Shown: piece by piece, positions 8,125-14,573 of the stretch
How positions within the stretch are numbered: the first letter of the stretch is position 1
Layout: every line of letters begins with the position of its first letter
Origin: Caldatribacterium sp051549785
GTDB taxonomy: Bacteria > Atribacterota > Atribacteria > Atribacterales > Caldatribacteriaceae
NCBI RefSeq assembly: GCF_051549785.1
Contig: NZ_CP189974.1
Span: 1,302,001-1,366,000, forward strand
DNA: 64,000 bases
Direction of reading: 5' to 3'
The notes under the pieces: model-generated
Databases searched by the model: none
What the model was told of the DNA's origin: nothing
What the model saw: only the letters and a program-made list of their open reading frames with translations
Translations under genes and position numbers: made by a program

Positions 8125-8419
8125 GGAAGAGGTGCTGCGTGCTCAGGAACCGGTGCTTGTGGATTTCTGGGCGACCTGGTGCATGCCCTGCCGCATGATG
8201 GCACCGGTTGTGGAGGACATTGCAAGGAGCTTCTCTGGTCGGATCAAGGTGGGGAAGGTGAACACCGACGAGGTTCCTTCTCTGGCCCTGCGGTATGGCG
8301 TCCATGCAATTCCCACACTGATTTTCTTCCAGGATGGGAGGGAGATTGAACGGGTCGTGGGTTATGTTCCCAGGCGGCTCCTTGAGGAGAAACTCAAAAG
8401 GATTCTGGGCGAAGCGTAG
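8084..8419 (+). CDS. trxA: thioredoxin-family protein with WCMPC active site
   Basis: A 111-residue single-domain thioredoxin, a cytoplasmic disulfide reductant. It has the fold hallmarks VDFWATWC, FDxD-like VNTDEVPSLALRYGV and the cis-proline IPTLIFFQDG. The active site is Cys33-Met-Pro-Cys36, where classical thioredoxins have CGPC; the Gly-to-Met change should alter redox potential or partner choice. ATG 8084 is set by AAGGAG a few bases upstream, although it lies 41 bp inside plsY. The 3' end is overlapped by the next gene. No thioredoxin reductase is nearby. Confidence 0.88.
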   Translation: MGGNVLELNEANFEEEVLRAQEPVLVDFWATWCMPCRMMAPVVEDIARSFSGRIKVGKVNTDEVPSLALRYGVHAIPTLIFFQDGREIERVVGYVPRRLLEEKLKRILGEA

Positions 8420-9113
8420 AACTCTCGCATTTCTGGGAATCCTCCTCGGAGCGCTTTTGGGGGTTCTGGGGGCTAAAGAAGCGGAAGCCATTGAGCTCCA
8501 TGGCGAGAGAGTGTTCGCCATGGACACTTTGCGCTGTATCCGGAGTGGACCCCGGGTGGGGAAGAAGGTTGCCCTTACCTTTGACGATGCTCCCAACGGG
8601 CACACAGCGGAAATCCTGGCCATTCTTGACTGTTTCCAGGTAAAGGCGACGTTCTTCCTCATAGGCGCTCAGGTGCTTAAGCATCCAGACCTTGTTCGGC
8701 GTATCGTTGCGGCGGGGCACGAAATAGGGAACCATTCCTTCTCTCACGCGTTCACCAGAGGATGTTCGGCAGAGAGCATAAAAGAGGATATAGAACGAGC
8801 CGAGAAGGCCATTGTCGATTCCGCTGGGCGACTTCCCCTGTACTTCCGTCCTCCTGAAGGCCTTGTGACTCCAGCGATTAGGAGAGCCTGTGGCATGACA
8901 GGGTACAGTCTCGTCACCTGGTCGCTTGATTCGGAGGACTGGAGGGCACAAACGGAAGATGAAATCGTCGAGCGTGTTCTTCGGGATATCCATCCCGGAG
9001 CCATTGTGCTTTTCCATTCCCTCTCCCGTACTGTTCGCGCTCTTCCCCGTATTCTTCGCGCCCTTCTGGAGGCAGGATACACGTGTGTTCCTCTTTCTTC
9101 CCTCCTCGAGTGA
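8364..9113 (+). CDS. polysaccharide deacetylase (NodB-homology), exported
   Basis: A carbohydrate esterase family 4 protein that would remove N- or O-acetyl groups from peptidoglycan or another polysaccharide outside the membrane. After an N-terminal signal segment ending near AEA, the NodB motifs are all present from residue 72: TFDD (catalytic Asp74, metal Asp75), NHSFSH (metal His124 and His128), RPPEG, DSEDW and IVLFHS. The start is uncertain. ATG 8364 or ATG 8334 are both inside the thioredoxin gene and neither has a good ribosome site, so the true N-terminus may differ. The stop overlaps the next gene's GTG by 4 bp. Confidence 0.85.
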   Translation: MFPGGSLRRNSKGFWAKRRTLAFLGILLGALLGVLGAKEAEAIELHGERVFAMDTLRCIRSGPRVGKKVALTFDDAPNGHTAEILAILDCFQVKATFFLIGAQVLKHPDLVRRIVAAGHEIGNHSFSHAFTRGCSAESIKEDIERAEKAIVDSAGRLPLYFRPPEGLVTPAIRRACGMTGYSLVTWSLDSEDWRAQTEDEIVERVLRDIHPGAIVLFHSLSRTVRALPRILRALLEAGYTCVPLSSLLE

Positions 9114-10156
9114 CAGGGGACTTTTCCTGGCCCAGGGAATGGGCTTTCCTTGAAGAGGTTCTCTGTGACTTCCGGGGGACCATCATGGTGATTGCACCTC
9201 CGGACCGTGGGAAAACCACCCTCGTGCGCCTTATCGTTCGATTTTTCCTCAGAAGGAGGAAAAGGGTTGGTTGGGTGGATGCTGACCCCGGTCAATCACA
9301 GATCGGCCCGCCAACAACCATCGGGGCCTCCGTCCTTTTGCAGGAGGCAGGTTTGTCGGAACGGTTGTTCACCCCCTTTTTCCACTTTATCGGGGACACG
9401 ACGCCTGAACGGGACGTCGTGGCTTTTGCCCTTGCGACCTTTGACCTTGTACGTTTGGTGAGGCAGCAAGGCGATGTAGTCGTCCTCGACACCTGTGGGC
9501 TTTTCCATTCCCCCGTGGGGTATCTTCTCAAGATGCTCAAAATACGACTCATTGAACCAGAAATGGTGCTCGCTCTGGGAGAAAGGGAGGAGTTTCTCCC
9601 CTTCGCCGCTTTTCTTCAGGACCGTTTTCTGCCACTTCCCGTGCCCCCCGAAGCCTCAAAGAAGGATTACCTGCATCGTCGCGACCACCGTCAAAAACTT
9701 TTTGCCCTCTATTTCTCTGCAGGAGAAGAGATGAGGTTTCCGCTGGCCTTTCTCCGGTTTTCTCTTCCCTGGTACCCCTCCTTTTTCCTCTGGGAAATGG
9801 TGGAAGAAGGAAACGGGGTACGCTTCGCAGGTCCTGGAGAGGAAGTCCTTCTCGTTCCTGCCGGAGGGATTGAGGGGGAGAGGGGGTCTGCGTCCCGGAT
9901 CGTTCCAGTTGATGCCCTGGAGGGGCTCATCTGCGGGCTTTTTGGGAAGGACGGAAAGGATCTGGGGCTTGGCATTATTGAACGGGTTTTCTGGGAGGAA
10001 CGCATGTTCCTCCTCTGGGGGGTTCGGTGTGTCCCTGGAAAAGTTGAGGCCGTTGTCCCCGGAACGATTCGCCTGACCAGAGAAGGAGAGGAAAGGGGCC
10101 GTTTCTCTGCATGTCTTTCCCCCCTTCGCCTGGAGCGAAGAATATGGAGACCCTGA
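9110..10156 (+). CDS. Clp1/Grc3-like P-loop protein (possible polynucleotide 5'-kinase)
   Basis: A 348-residue protein whose N-terminal half resembles the Clp1/Grc3/NOL9 P-loop kinase family, enzymes that phosphorylate 5'-hydroxyl ends of RNA in eukaryotes and archaea. Seen: a Walker A variant PPDRGKTT at residues 30-37, and a DADPGQSQIGPPTTIG block at about 57-72, which is the signature after the P-loop in that family. Also seen is the DVVVLDTCGL strand resembling Walker B. The C-terminal half has no match I can name. GTG 9110 overlaps the deacetylase stop by 4 bp, with no Shine-Dalgarno site, so translation is probably coupled. The kinase activity is inference; binding of a nucleotide is likely. 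Confidence 0.65.
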   Translation: MTGDFSWPREWAFLEEVLCDFRGTIMVIAPPDRGKTTLVRLIVRFFLRRRKRVGWVDADPGQSQIGPPTTIGASVLLQEAGLSERLFTPFFHFIGDTTPERDVVAFALATFDLVRLVRQQGDVVVLDTCGLFHSPVGYLLKMLKIRLIEPEMVLALGEREEFLPFAAFLQDRFLPLPVPPEASKKDYLHRRDHRQKLFALYFSAGEEMRFPLAFLRFSLPWYPSFFLWEMVEEGNGVRFAGPGEEVLLVPAGGIEGERGSASRIVPVDALEGLICGLFGKDGKDLGLGIIERVFWEERMFLLWGVRCVPGKVEAVVPGTIRLTREGEERGRFSACLSPLRLERRIWRP

Positions 10157-10161
10157 AGGTT

Positions 10162-10413
10162 TTACATGTGCACGGCGTGAACCGTAACTCCAGGGATACG
10201 CGAGAGGGTTTCCGCAAGGGTTCTGGTATCTTCCTCTCCGCCCCGAAGCTCAAGGATGACAAGACCGTCCTCAGCGCAGTATCCTTCAGAGGAAGTTTCG
10301 TGAAGGCCAAGACGTGTTCTTATGATGCGTCCGGACTCTGTGAGGATTCTCTGGACCTCTGAAGCGGCGGAGGATCGGTGGGCGATCTTCACAAGAAGCA
10401 GGCTGTACGCCAC
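10162..10413 (-). CDS. TM1266-like small regulator (iron-only hydrogenase system regulator family)
   Basis: An 83-residue ACT/NikR-C-like protein. The pattern is KIAHRSSAASEVQRIL, GRIIRTRLGLHE, then DGLVILELRGGEED and LSRIPGVTVHAV. It matches the family named after Thermotoga TM1266 and often annotated as an iron-only hydrogenase system regulator; ligand and target are unknown. GTG 10411-10413 is chosen because GGGGTGA lies 6 nt upstream, and upstream codons read into the opposing manC gene. It is a lone minus-strand gene between two plus-strand operons. A hydrogenase-like sensor gene lies 11 kb away at 21785. Confidence 0.75.
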   Translation of the reverse strand: MAYSLLLVKIAHRSSAASEVQRILTESGRIIRTRLGLHETSSEGYCAEDGLVILELRGGEEDTRTLAETLSRIPGVTVHAVHM

Positions 10414-10435
10414 GGTGTTCACCCCTTTTTTCGAG

Positions 10436-10444
10436 ATTGTACCA
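10436..10444 (-). promoter_or_regulatory. extended -10 promoter for the TM1266-like gene
   Basis: On the minus strand TGGTACAAT (10436-10444) is an extended -10 element with a 5/6 hexamer. No good -35 box is seen. The predicted start near 10429 gives a short leader holding GGGGTGA before GTG 10413. Confidence 0.5.
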
Positions 10445-10451
10445 GATTCGC

Positions 10452-10457
10452 TATAAT
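10452..10457 (+). promoter_or_regulatory. -10 element of the manC promoter
   Basis: A perfect TATAAT at 10452-10457 with only a weak -35 (TTTCGA at 10429-10434, 17-bp spacing). The expected start near 10464 leaves about 14 nt, just enough for the AAGGGGTGG ribosome site before GTG 10478. A weak -35 next to a perfect -10 is often seen at activator-dependent promoters. Confidence 0.55.
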
Positions 10458-10477
10458 ACCCGAAAGGGGTGGTTGCT

Positions 10478-11548
10478 GTGCCCATTGCACTGGTCATGGC
10501 AGGAGGGAAGGGAGAGCGGCTCTGGCCGGTGAGCCGGAGGCATCGACCGAAACAATTCATCAGTCTCCTTGGGAAGACCCTTCTTCGCCACACGGTGGAA
10601 CGCATCCTGCCCCTTGTAGGGGTTGACCGTCTCTATGTGGTCACCCAGAGGGAACACCTTGAGGCAACGCTCCGGGAGCTCCCCTTTCTTCCTCCTTCGC
10701 ACTTGATCTTCGAACCGGTAGGGAAAAACACCGCTCCCTGTATCGGATTCTCGGCAGTGCATCTTGCACGGGTTTTCTCTCCTGGCGAGGTTATGGTCGT
10801 TCTTCCGGCGGACCACATGGTCTTTGAAGAGGAGAGGTTCCAGGAAGCGGTGAGCCTTGCGGTAGAGGTTGCTCAGAGTGGCGAGTGGCTGGTGACCTTT
10901 GGCATTCCCCCAACCCATCCTCATACCGGATACGGGTATATCCGCTGTGGGGAGCTCTTCCGGAAGGACTCTAGAGGCTGCGTATACCGGGGAGAAGGTT
11001 TTACCGAAAAGCCAGATCTCAACAAGGCTGAGGAGTATCTTCGCTCTGGGAAGTACCTCTGGAACAGCGGAATATTTGTATGGACTATCGGCGCCATTCT
11101 CTCGGCCTTCAAGACATGGGCTCCGGAGATCAGCTGGGGATTAGAACAAATCGCAGAAAGCCTGGGAACCCCGAAGGAGGAAAAGGTGCTTGTGGAGGTC
11201 TTTTCTACTTTTCCTTCGATTTCCATCGACTACGCCGTCATGGAGCGGGCCTCTAATATTCTGGTCGTTTCCGCTTCCTTTGGATGGAGTGACGTGGGGT
11301 CTTGGAAGAGCCTGGGAGAGATTCTGCCAAAGGACGCCAATGGTAACGTCGCCCTGGGAGAACATATTGCCCTCGAGAGCCGGGGGTGCATTCTCTGGAC
11401 CAGAAAGCCTGTGGTGACCTTTGGGATGGAGGACGTGGTCCTGGTGGAGGAAGAGGACCTGCTTTTCCTTGCGCCAAAAAGCAGAGACCAGGATATTCGC
11501 CGACTTCTCGCCTACCTTCGGGAAACCGGCAGGACGGAGTACCTGTGA
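10478..11548 (+). CDS. manC: mannose-1-phosphate guanylyltransferase
   Basis: Makes GDP-mannose from mannose-1-phosphate and GTP for glycan synthesis. The 356-residue cytoplasmic enzyme has the pyrophosphorylase signature GGKGERLWPVSR near its start, PKQF, PADH, the FTEKP block with the catalytic lysine, NSGIFVW and SIDYAVMERA. It is the short form without the C-terminal isomerase domain found in bifunctional enzymes. GTG 10478 is preceded by AAGGGGTGG; GTG 10469 lies inside that site. It is the first gene of a plus-strand run with tsaC and an SDR gene. Confidence 0.92.
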   Translation: MPIALVMAGGKGERLWPVSRRHRPKQFISLLGKTLLRHTVERILPLVGVDRLYVVTQREHLEATLRELPFLPPSHLIFEPVGKNTAPCIGFSAVHLARVFSPGEVMVVLPADHMVFEEERFQEAVSLAVEVAQSGEWLVTFGIPPTHPHTGYGYIRCGELFRKDSRGCVYRGEGFTEKPDLNKAEEYLRSGKYLWNSGIFVWTIGAILSAFKTWAPEISWGLEQIAESLGTPKEEKVLVEVFSTFPSISIDYAVMERASNILVVSASFGWSDVGSWKSLGEILPKDANGNVALGEHIALESRGCILWTRKPVVTFGMEDVVLVEEEDLLFLAPKSRDQDIRRLLAYLRETGRTEYL

Positions 11549-11550
11549 CC

Positions 11551-12516
11551 ATGGCCGAAGTACTCCAGGCAGACAGAAAGGCCGTTCAGAGGGCGGCGTC
11601 TTTTCTCCGGGAGGGAAAACTCGTTGCCTTCCCTACCGAGACAGTTTACGGTCTTGGTGCCTGTGCGCTGAACCCTCAGGCTGTGGCTCGAATTTTCGAG
11701 GTGAAAGAGCGCCCCTTCTTTGACCCGCTGATCGTTCACGTGGCTACGCTTGAGATGGCCAGGGAAGTCTGTGAATTTCTGGATCCCCGGGCTTTGCTCC
11801 TTGTCGAGCGTTTCTGGCCCGGACCACTCACCCTTGTTCTCCCCAAAAGGCCTGTTATTCCTGACATCGTTACCGCAGGGCTGCCAACCGTGGGAGTACG
11901 AATGCCTGCTCATCCTGTGGCTCTTGAGCTCATCAGAGAAGCCGGGGTTCCCGTTGCCGCACCAAGTGCGAATCTCTTCGGGCACCTGAGCCCTACGACG
12001 GCTGCTCACGTTGTCAAGCAAATCGGAGACCGGATTGACCTTGTTCTTGATGGTGGCCAGTGTCCCATTGGCGTGGAGTCAACGGTTCTTGAGCTCCTTG
12101 AGGAGCCGGTGCTCCTTAGGCCTGGAGGAATTCCCCTTGAGGACCTTGAAAGGGCCATAGGGAAGATTCGGGTAGGTTCTCTGAAAGATGGTCCTCGTGC
12201 TCCTGGGCAGCTCCCTTTCCACTATGCTCCCCGTGTTCCCCTGCGCATTGTCCCTCAGGAAACCCCTCCCCCTCCGGGGTTCCGGGTGGGGTTGCTGGCC
12301 TTTCGGGTGGTGCGGCATCCGGAGTGGTTTGCGAAGGTTGAAATCCTCTCGTCAAACGGGGATCTCCGGGAGGCAGCGACCAATTTCTTTGCCTGTCTTC
12401 ACCGCCTGGAGGAGGCTGGCCTTGACCTTATTTTCGCCGAACCGGTGCCCGAAGTTGGTCTGGGAAGGGCCATCATGGATCGTTTACGTAAGGCTGAGGC
12501 AAAAACCCTTCAGTGA
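11551..12516 (+). CDS. tsaC: L-threonylcarbamoyladenylate synthase (Sua5/YwlC type)
   Basis: Makes threonylcarbamoyl-AMP from threonine, bicarbonate and ATP for the t6A37 modification of tRNAs reading ANN codons. The 321-residue protein has the YrdC domain first (about 1-195), with KLVAFPTETVYGLG, KERPFFDPL, PGPLTLVL, VGVRMPAHP and PSANLFGHLSPT. A linker with HYAPRVPL and a C-terminal Sua5 domain (about 235-321) follow, so it is the long Sua5/YwlC form. ATG 11551 is used; GTG 11545, overlapping the manC stop by 4 bp, is equally possible. Confidence 0.92.
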   Translation: MAEVLQADRKAVQRAASFLREGKLVAFPTETVYGLGACALNPQAVARIFEVKERPFFDPLIVHVATLEMAREVCEFLDPRALLLVERFWPGPLTLVLPKRPVIPDIVTAGLPTVGVRMPAHPVALELIREAGVPVAAPSANLFGHLSPTTAAHVVKQIGDRIDLVLDGGQCPIGVESTVLELLEEPVLLRPGGIPLEDLERAIGKIRVGSLKDGPRAPGQLPFHYAPRVPLRIVPQETPPPPGFRVGLLAFRVVRHPEWFAKVEILSSNGDLREAATNFFACLHRLEEAGLDLIFAEPVPEVGLGRAIMDRLRKAEAKTLQ

Positions 12517-12527
12517 GGTGGATGCAT

Positions 12528-13505
12528 ATGGCTCTGGTTCTCGTTACCGGTGGCAGTGGTCTTCTGGGATCCTGGGTGACGTACTATCTTGTGGATCGAG
12601 GGAAAAGAGTGCTGTCCTTTGACCTTCGGGAGGCCAACCAGGATTACCTTGAGGATCGGAGGAGTGCCATCGTTTTTTTTCGGGGAAGCGTTCTGGAATG
12701 GTCTCATCTGGTGCAACTTTTCTCCAGCTTTCCCGACATTGAAGGCATCATTCATACCCCTGCGGTGATGGCCTCTCCACGGTACTGGAACGATCCTTAC
12801 GCTGCTACTTTTCTCAACGTCGTTGGTACCCTCAATCTCCTGGAATGTGCTCGTCTTTTTAGGATTCCAAAGTTCCTCTACGTGAGTTCTGGTGCTGTTT
12901 ATGGAGAGACCAAAGACAATCCCGGAGAACTCACCCATCCCGTGAATCCCTCAGATCTCTACGGAGCAAGTAAGGCCAGTGCGGAGTACCTCGCGCTCCA
13001 GTACGGTCACCACTATGGTATTGACGTCCGCATTGTCCGTCCTTACTTCTTTTTCGGTCCGGGTCTTCTGCCCTCAGAAATGACCCCTGTTTTTCGGGTT
13101 CTTCTCGGATCCCTTGAAGGCCTTGAGGGGCTTGTTCTTGAAAGCGGAAGGGACCAGAGACTTGGCTTCACCTACGTGAAGGACACGGCCTGGGGGACGG
13201 TGCTGGCCTATGAGAAGGAACACTTAAGATACCGTATCTTCAACATCGCTACGTCTGAGGTGACGAGCTTCCCCGACCTTGCCCGCCTTGCGCAAAAATA
13301 CAGCGACCATCCCCAGGAGGTCATCCTTGGTCCTGGCAAGCTTTTTCCTCGCGGGGAAACGCTCGATATTACTCTGGCCCGAGAAGAACTGGGGTTTGAG
13401 CCTCACTACCGGATGGAGGAGGCCGTGGCAGAGTACGCTCGCTGGGTGAAAAGGGAATTGCAGAGGAGAAATCGAAAGAGGACCGTGCAGGAATACGAAC
13501 GCTGA
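12528..13505 (+). CDS. NAD-dependent epimerase/dehydratase (extended SDR)
   Basis: A 325-residue extended short-chain dehydrogenase/reductase of the sugar-nucleotide epimerase type. It has the Rossmann motif TGGSGLLGS at the N-terminus, VSSGAVYGE with the catalytic Ser, YGASK with the Tyr and Lys, and the family-typical RPYFFFGPG loop. The substrate cannot be read from the sequence. Proximity to manC suggests a nucleotide sugar, but tsaC lies between and the SDR is only 11 bp after it. ATG 12528 is set by GAGGTGG 7 nt upstream; ATG 12522 is too close to that site. Confidence 0.88.
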   Translation: MALVLVTGGSGLLGSWVTYYLVDRGKRVLSFDLREANQDYLEDRRSAIVFFRGSVLEWSHLVQLFSSFPDIEGIIHTPAVMASPRYWNDPYAATFLNVVGTLNLLECARLFRIPKFLYVSSGAVYGETKDNPGELTHPVNPSDLYGASKASAEYLALQYGHHYGIDVRIVRPYFFFGPGLLPSEMTPVFRVLLGSLEGLEGLVLESGRDQRLGFTYVKDTAWGTVLAYEKEHLRYRIFNIATSEVTSFPDLARLAQKYSDHPQEVILGPGKLFPRGETLDITLAREELGFEPHYRMEEAVAEYARWVKRELQRRNRKRTVQEYER

Positions 13506-13519
13506 GGGGGTGAGGTTCT

Positions 13520-13948
13520 GTGGAGTATGGTGTCGGGAAGCTCGAACGGGTTGTTGTGGTGAGCATTTTCCCGGGGGAGTACGTTCTTGAAACCCTTGAG
13601 GAGGTCATCCGTAGAGAACGTATCGAACACGGGGTCATTCTCTCTGGCTTTGGGACCCTGAGCGAGGTTCATCTCCACTGGGTGACAACAACGGGCCTGC
13701 CGCCTGTAGAGCGTTTCGAGAAGTACGAGGGACCTTTTGAGCTCCTCTCCCTAAGCGGTGTTATCGTCGGTGGGGAACCCCACATCCATGCGGTGGTTTC
13801 AAATCCTCGGGGAGCCTATGGGGGGCATCTTGAGCGCGGTAACAAGGTCCTCTACCTTTGCGAAGTCGCCATTGGGGTTCTCGCTGGAGTGGCGATGAGG
13901 CGAGAACAGACACCTCATGGCATCAGGCAGCTGCGCTTTGATCAATAA
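13520..13948 (+). CDS. PPC/DUF296-domain protein
   Basis: A 142-residue protein made almost only of a PPC (plants and prokaryotes conserved) domain. The hallmark blocks are GEYVLETLEEV, GVILSGFGTLSEVHLHW, EGPFELLSLSGVIVGGEPHIHAVVS and GGHLERGNKVLYLCEVAIGVL. The conserved histidines (HLHW, HIHA, GGHL) are retained and form a metal-like cluster in solved family members. In plants the domain is joined to AT-hooks; the bacterial role is unknown. GTG 13520 follows GAGGGGGTGAGG. It lies between the SDR and a small exported protein in the same direction. Confidence 0.85.
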   Translation: MEYGVGKLERVVVVSIFPGEYVLETLEEVIRRERIEHGVILSGFGTLSEVHLHWVTTTGLPPVERFEKYEGPFELLSLSGVIVGGEPHIHAVVSNPRGAYGGHLERGNKVLYLCEVAIGVLAGVAMRREQTPHGIRQLRFDQ

Positions 13949-13960
13949 GGGGTGCAGTGC

Positions 13961-14503
13961 ATGAGGGTCCGGAGGACAGAAGAGCTTTTTCGGAGCTTCT
14001 TCTTTTGTGCGTGCTGGGTTGGACTCATTGTTCTGGGTGTTGCCTTTCGGGCATCTGCCTGTGGTACGGGAGAGGAAGTTGAAGCTCTTCAGACCGTTGC
14101 CGGGTTCGGACGGAAACTCCAGGAGGTCAACCTCCTTGCTCCTCGGGAGGTTTGCGAGGGGCTTCTACGGCAGCATTATACCTCTTATGTGGCTTCGGGA
14201 CTCCTCAAACAATGGTTCCAGAACCCCCAGCAGGCTCTGGGGAGGTACGGTTCCAGTCCGTGGCCGGACAGAATCGAGATCCGGGGATACATCAAGGAGG
14301 ACAAGGGAAGGTACGTTGTTTTTGGAGAGGTGGTAGAGGTGACAAGCGTTCCCGGCGAGGAGCGAAGGGGGGAGGTACTCCTTCTTGTGGAGAGAGTTGG
14401 TGATCGATGGTGGATTACCGAAGCACAGAAACAGGTTCTCGGCCTGACCCTTCCTGGAGTGTATGGAGCGAAGGGGGGAGACGGGCATGGCTTCCAAGGT
14501 TGA
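13961..14503 (+). CDS. small exported or anchored protein of unknown function
   Basis: A 180-residue protein I do not recognise. The N-terminus has basic residues then a hydrophobic stretch (about 12-34) ending in ASACGTGEE, which looks like a signal peptide or anchor. The mature part contains REVCEGLLRQHYTSYVASGLL, then a beta-rich block (IEIRGYIKED, RYVVFGEVVEVTS, GEVLLLVERVGDRWWITEA). That beta pattern is seen in small extracellular domains with an NTF2-like fold. ATG 13961 follows AAGGGGTG at 6-nt spacing. Its TGA stop (14501-14503) sits inside the -35 box of the tig promoter. Confidence 0.7.
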   Translation: MRVRRTEELFRSFFFCACWVGLIVLGVAFRASACGTGEEVEALQTVAGFGRKLQEVNLLAPREVCEGLLRQHYTSYVASGLLKQWFQNPQQALGRYGSSPWPDRIEIRGYIKEDKGRYVVFGEVVEVTSVPGEERRGEVLLLVERVGDRWWITEAQKQVLGLTLPGVYGAKGGDGHGFQG

Positions 14504-14528
14504 CACACCCCCTTGGGAAACATATAAT
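14500..14528 (+). promoter_or_regulatory. perfect consensus sigma-70 promoter for tig-clpP-clpX-valS
   Basis: TTGACA at 14500-14505, exactly 17 bp, then TATAAT at 14523-14528: full consensus in both boxes and spacing. The start would be near 14535, giving a leader of about 39 nt with AAAGGTGG before tig. It shows that the open frame upstream of ATG 14574 is leader and not coding. Confidence 0.85.
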
Positions 14529-14573
14529 TCTTCCGATGCTGGAAAGTTGGAAGAGAAAGGTGGCACTGTTTCG

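Noticed and set aside
10414..10605. N-terminal extension of the TM1266-like gene to 10605
   Set aside because: The extra residues are antisense to manC and lie upstream of the ribosome site and predicted promoter; GTG 10413 fits family length.
14463..14573. N-terminal extension of trigger factor to 14463
   Set aside because: The perfect promoter at 14500-14528 lies in this stretch, so it is not translated as part of tig.
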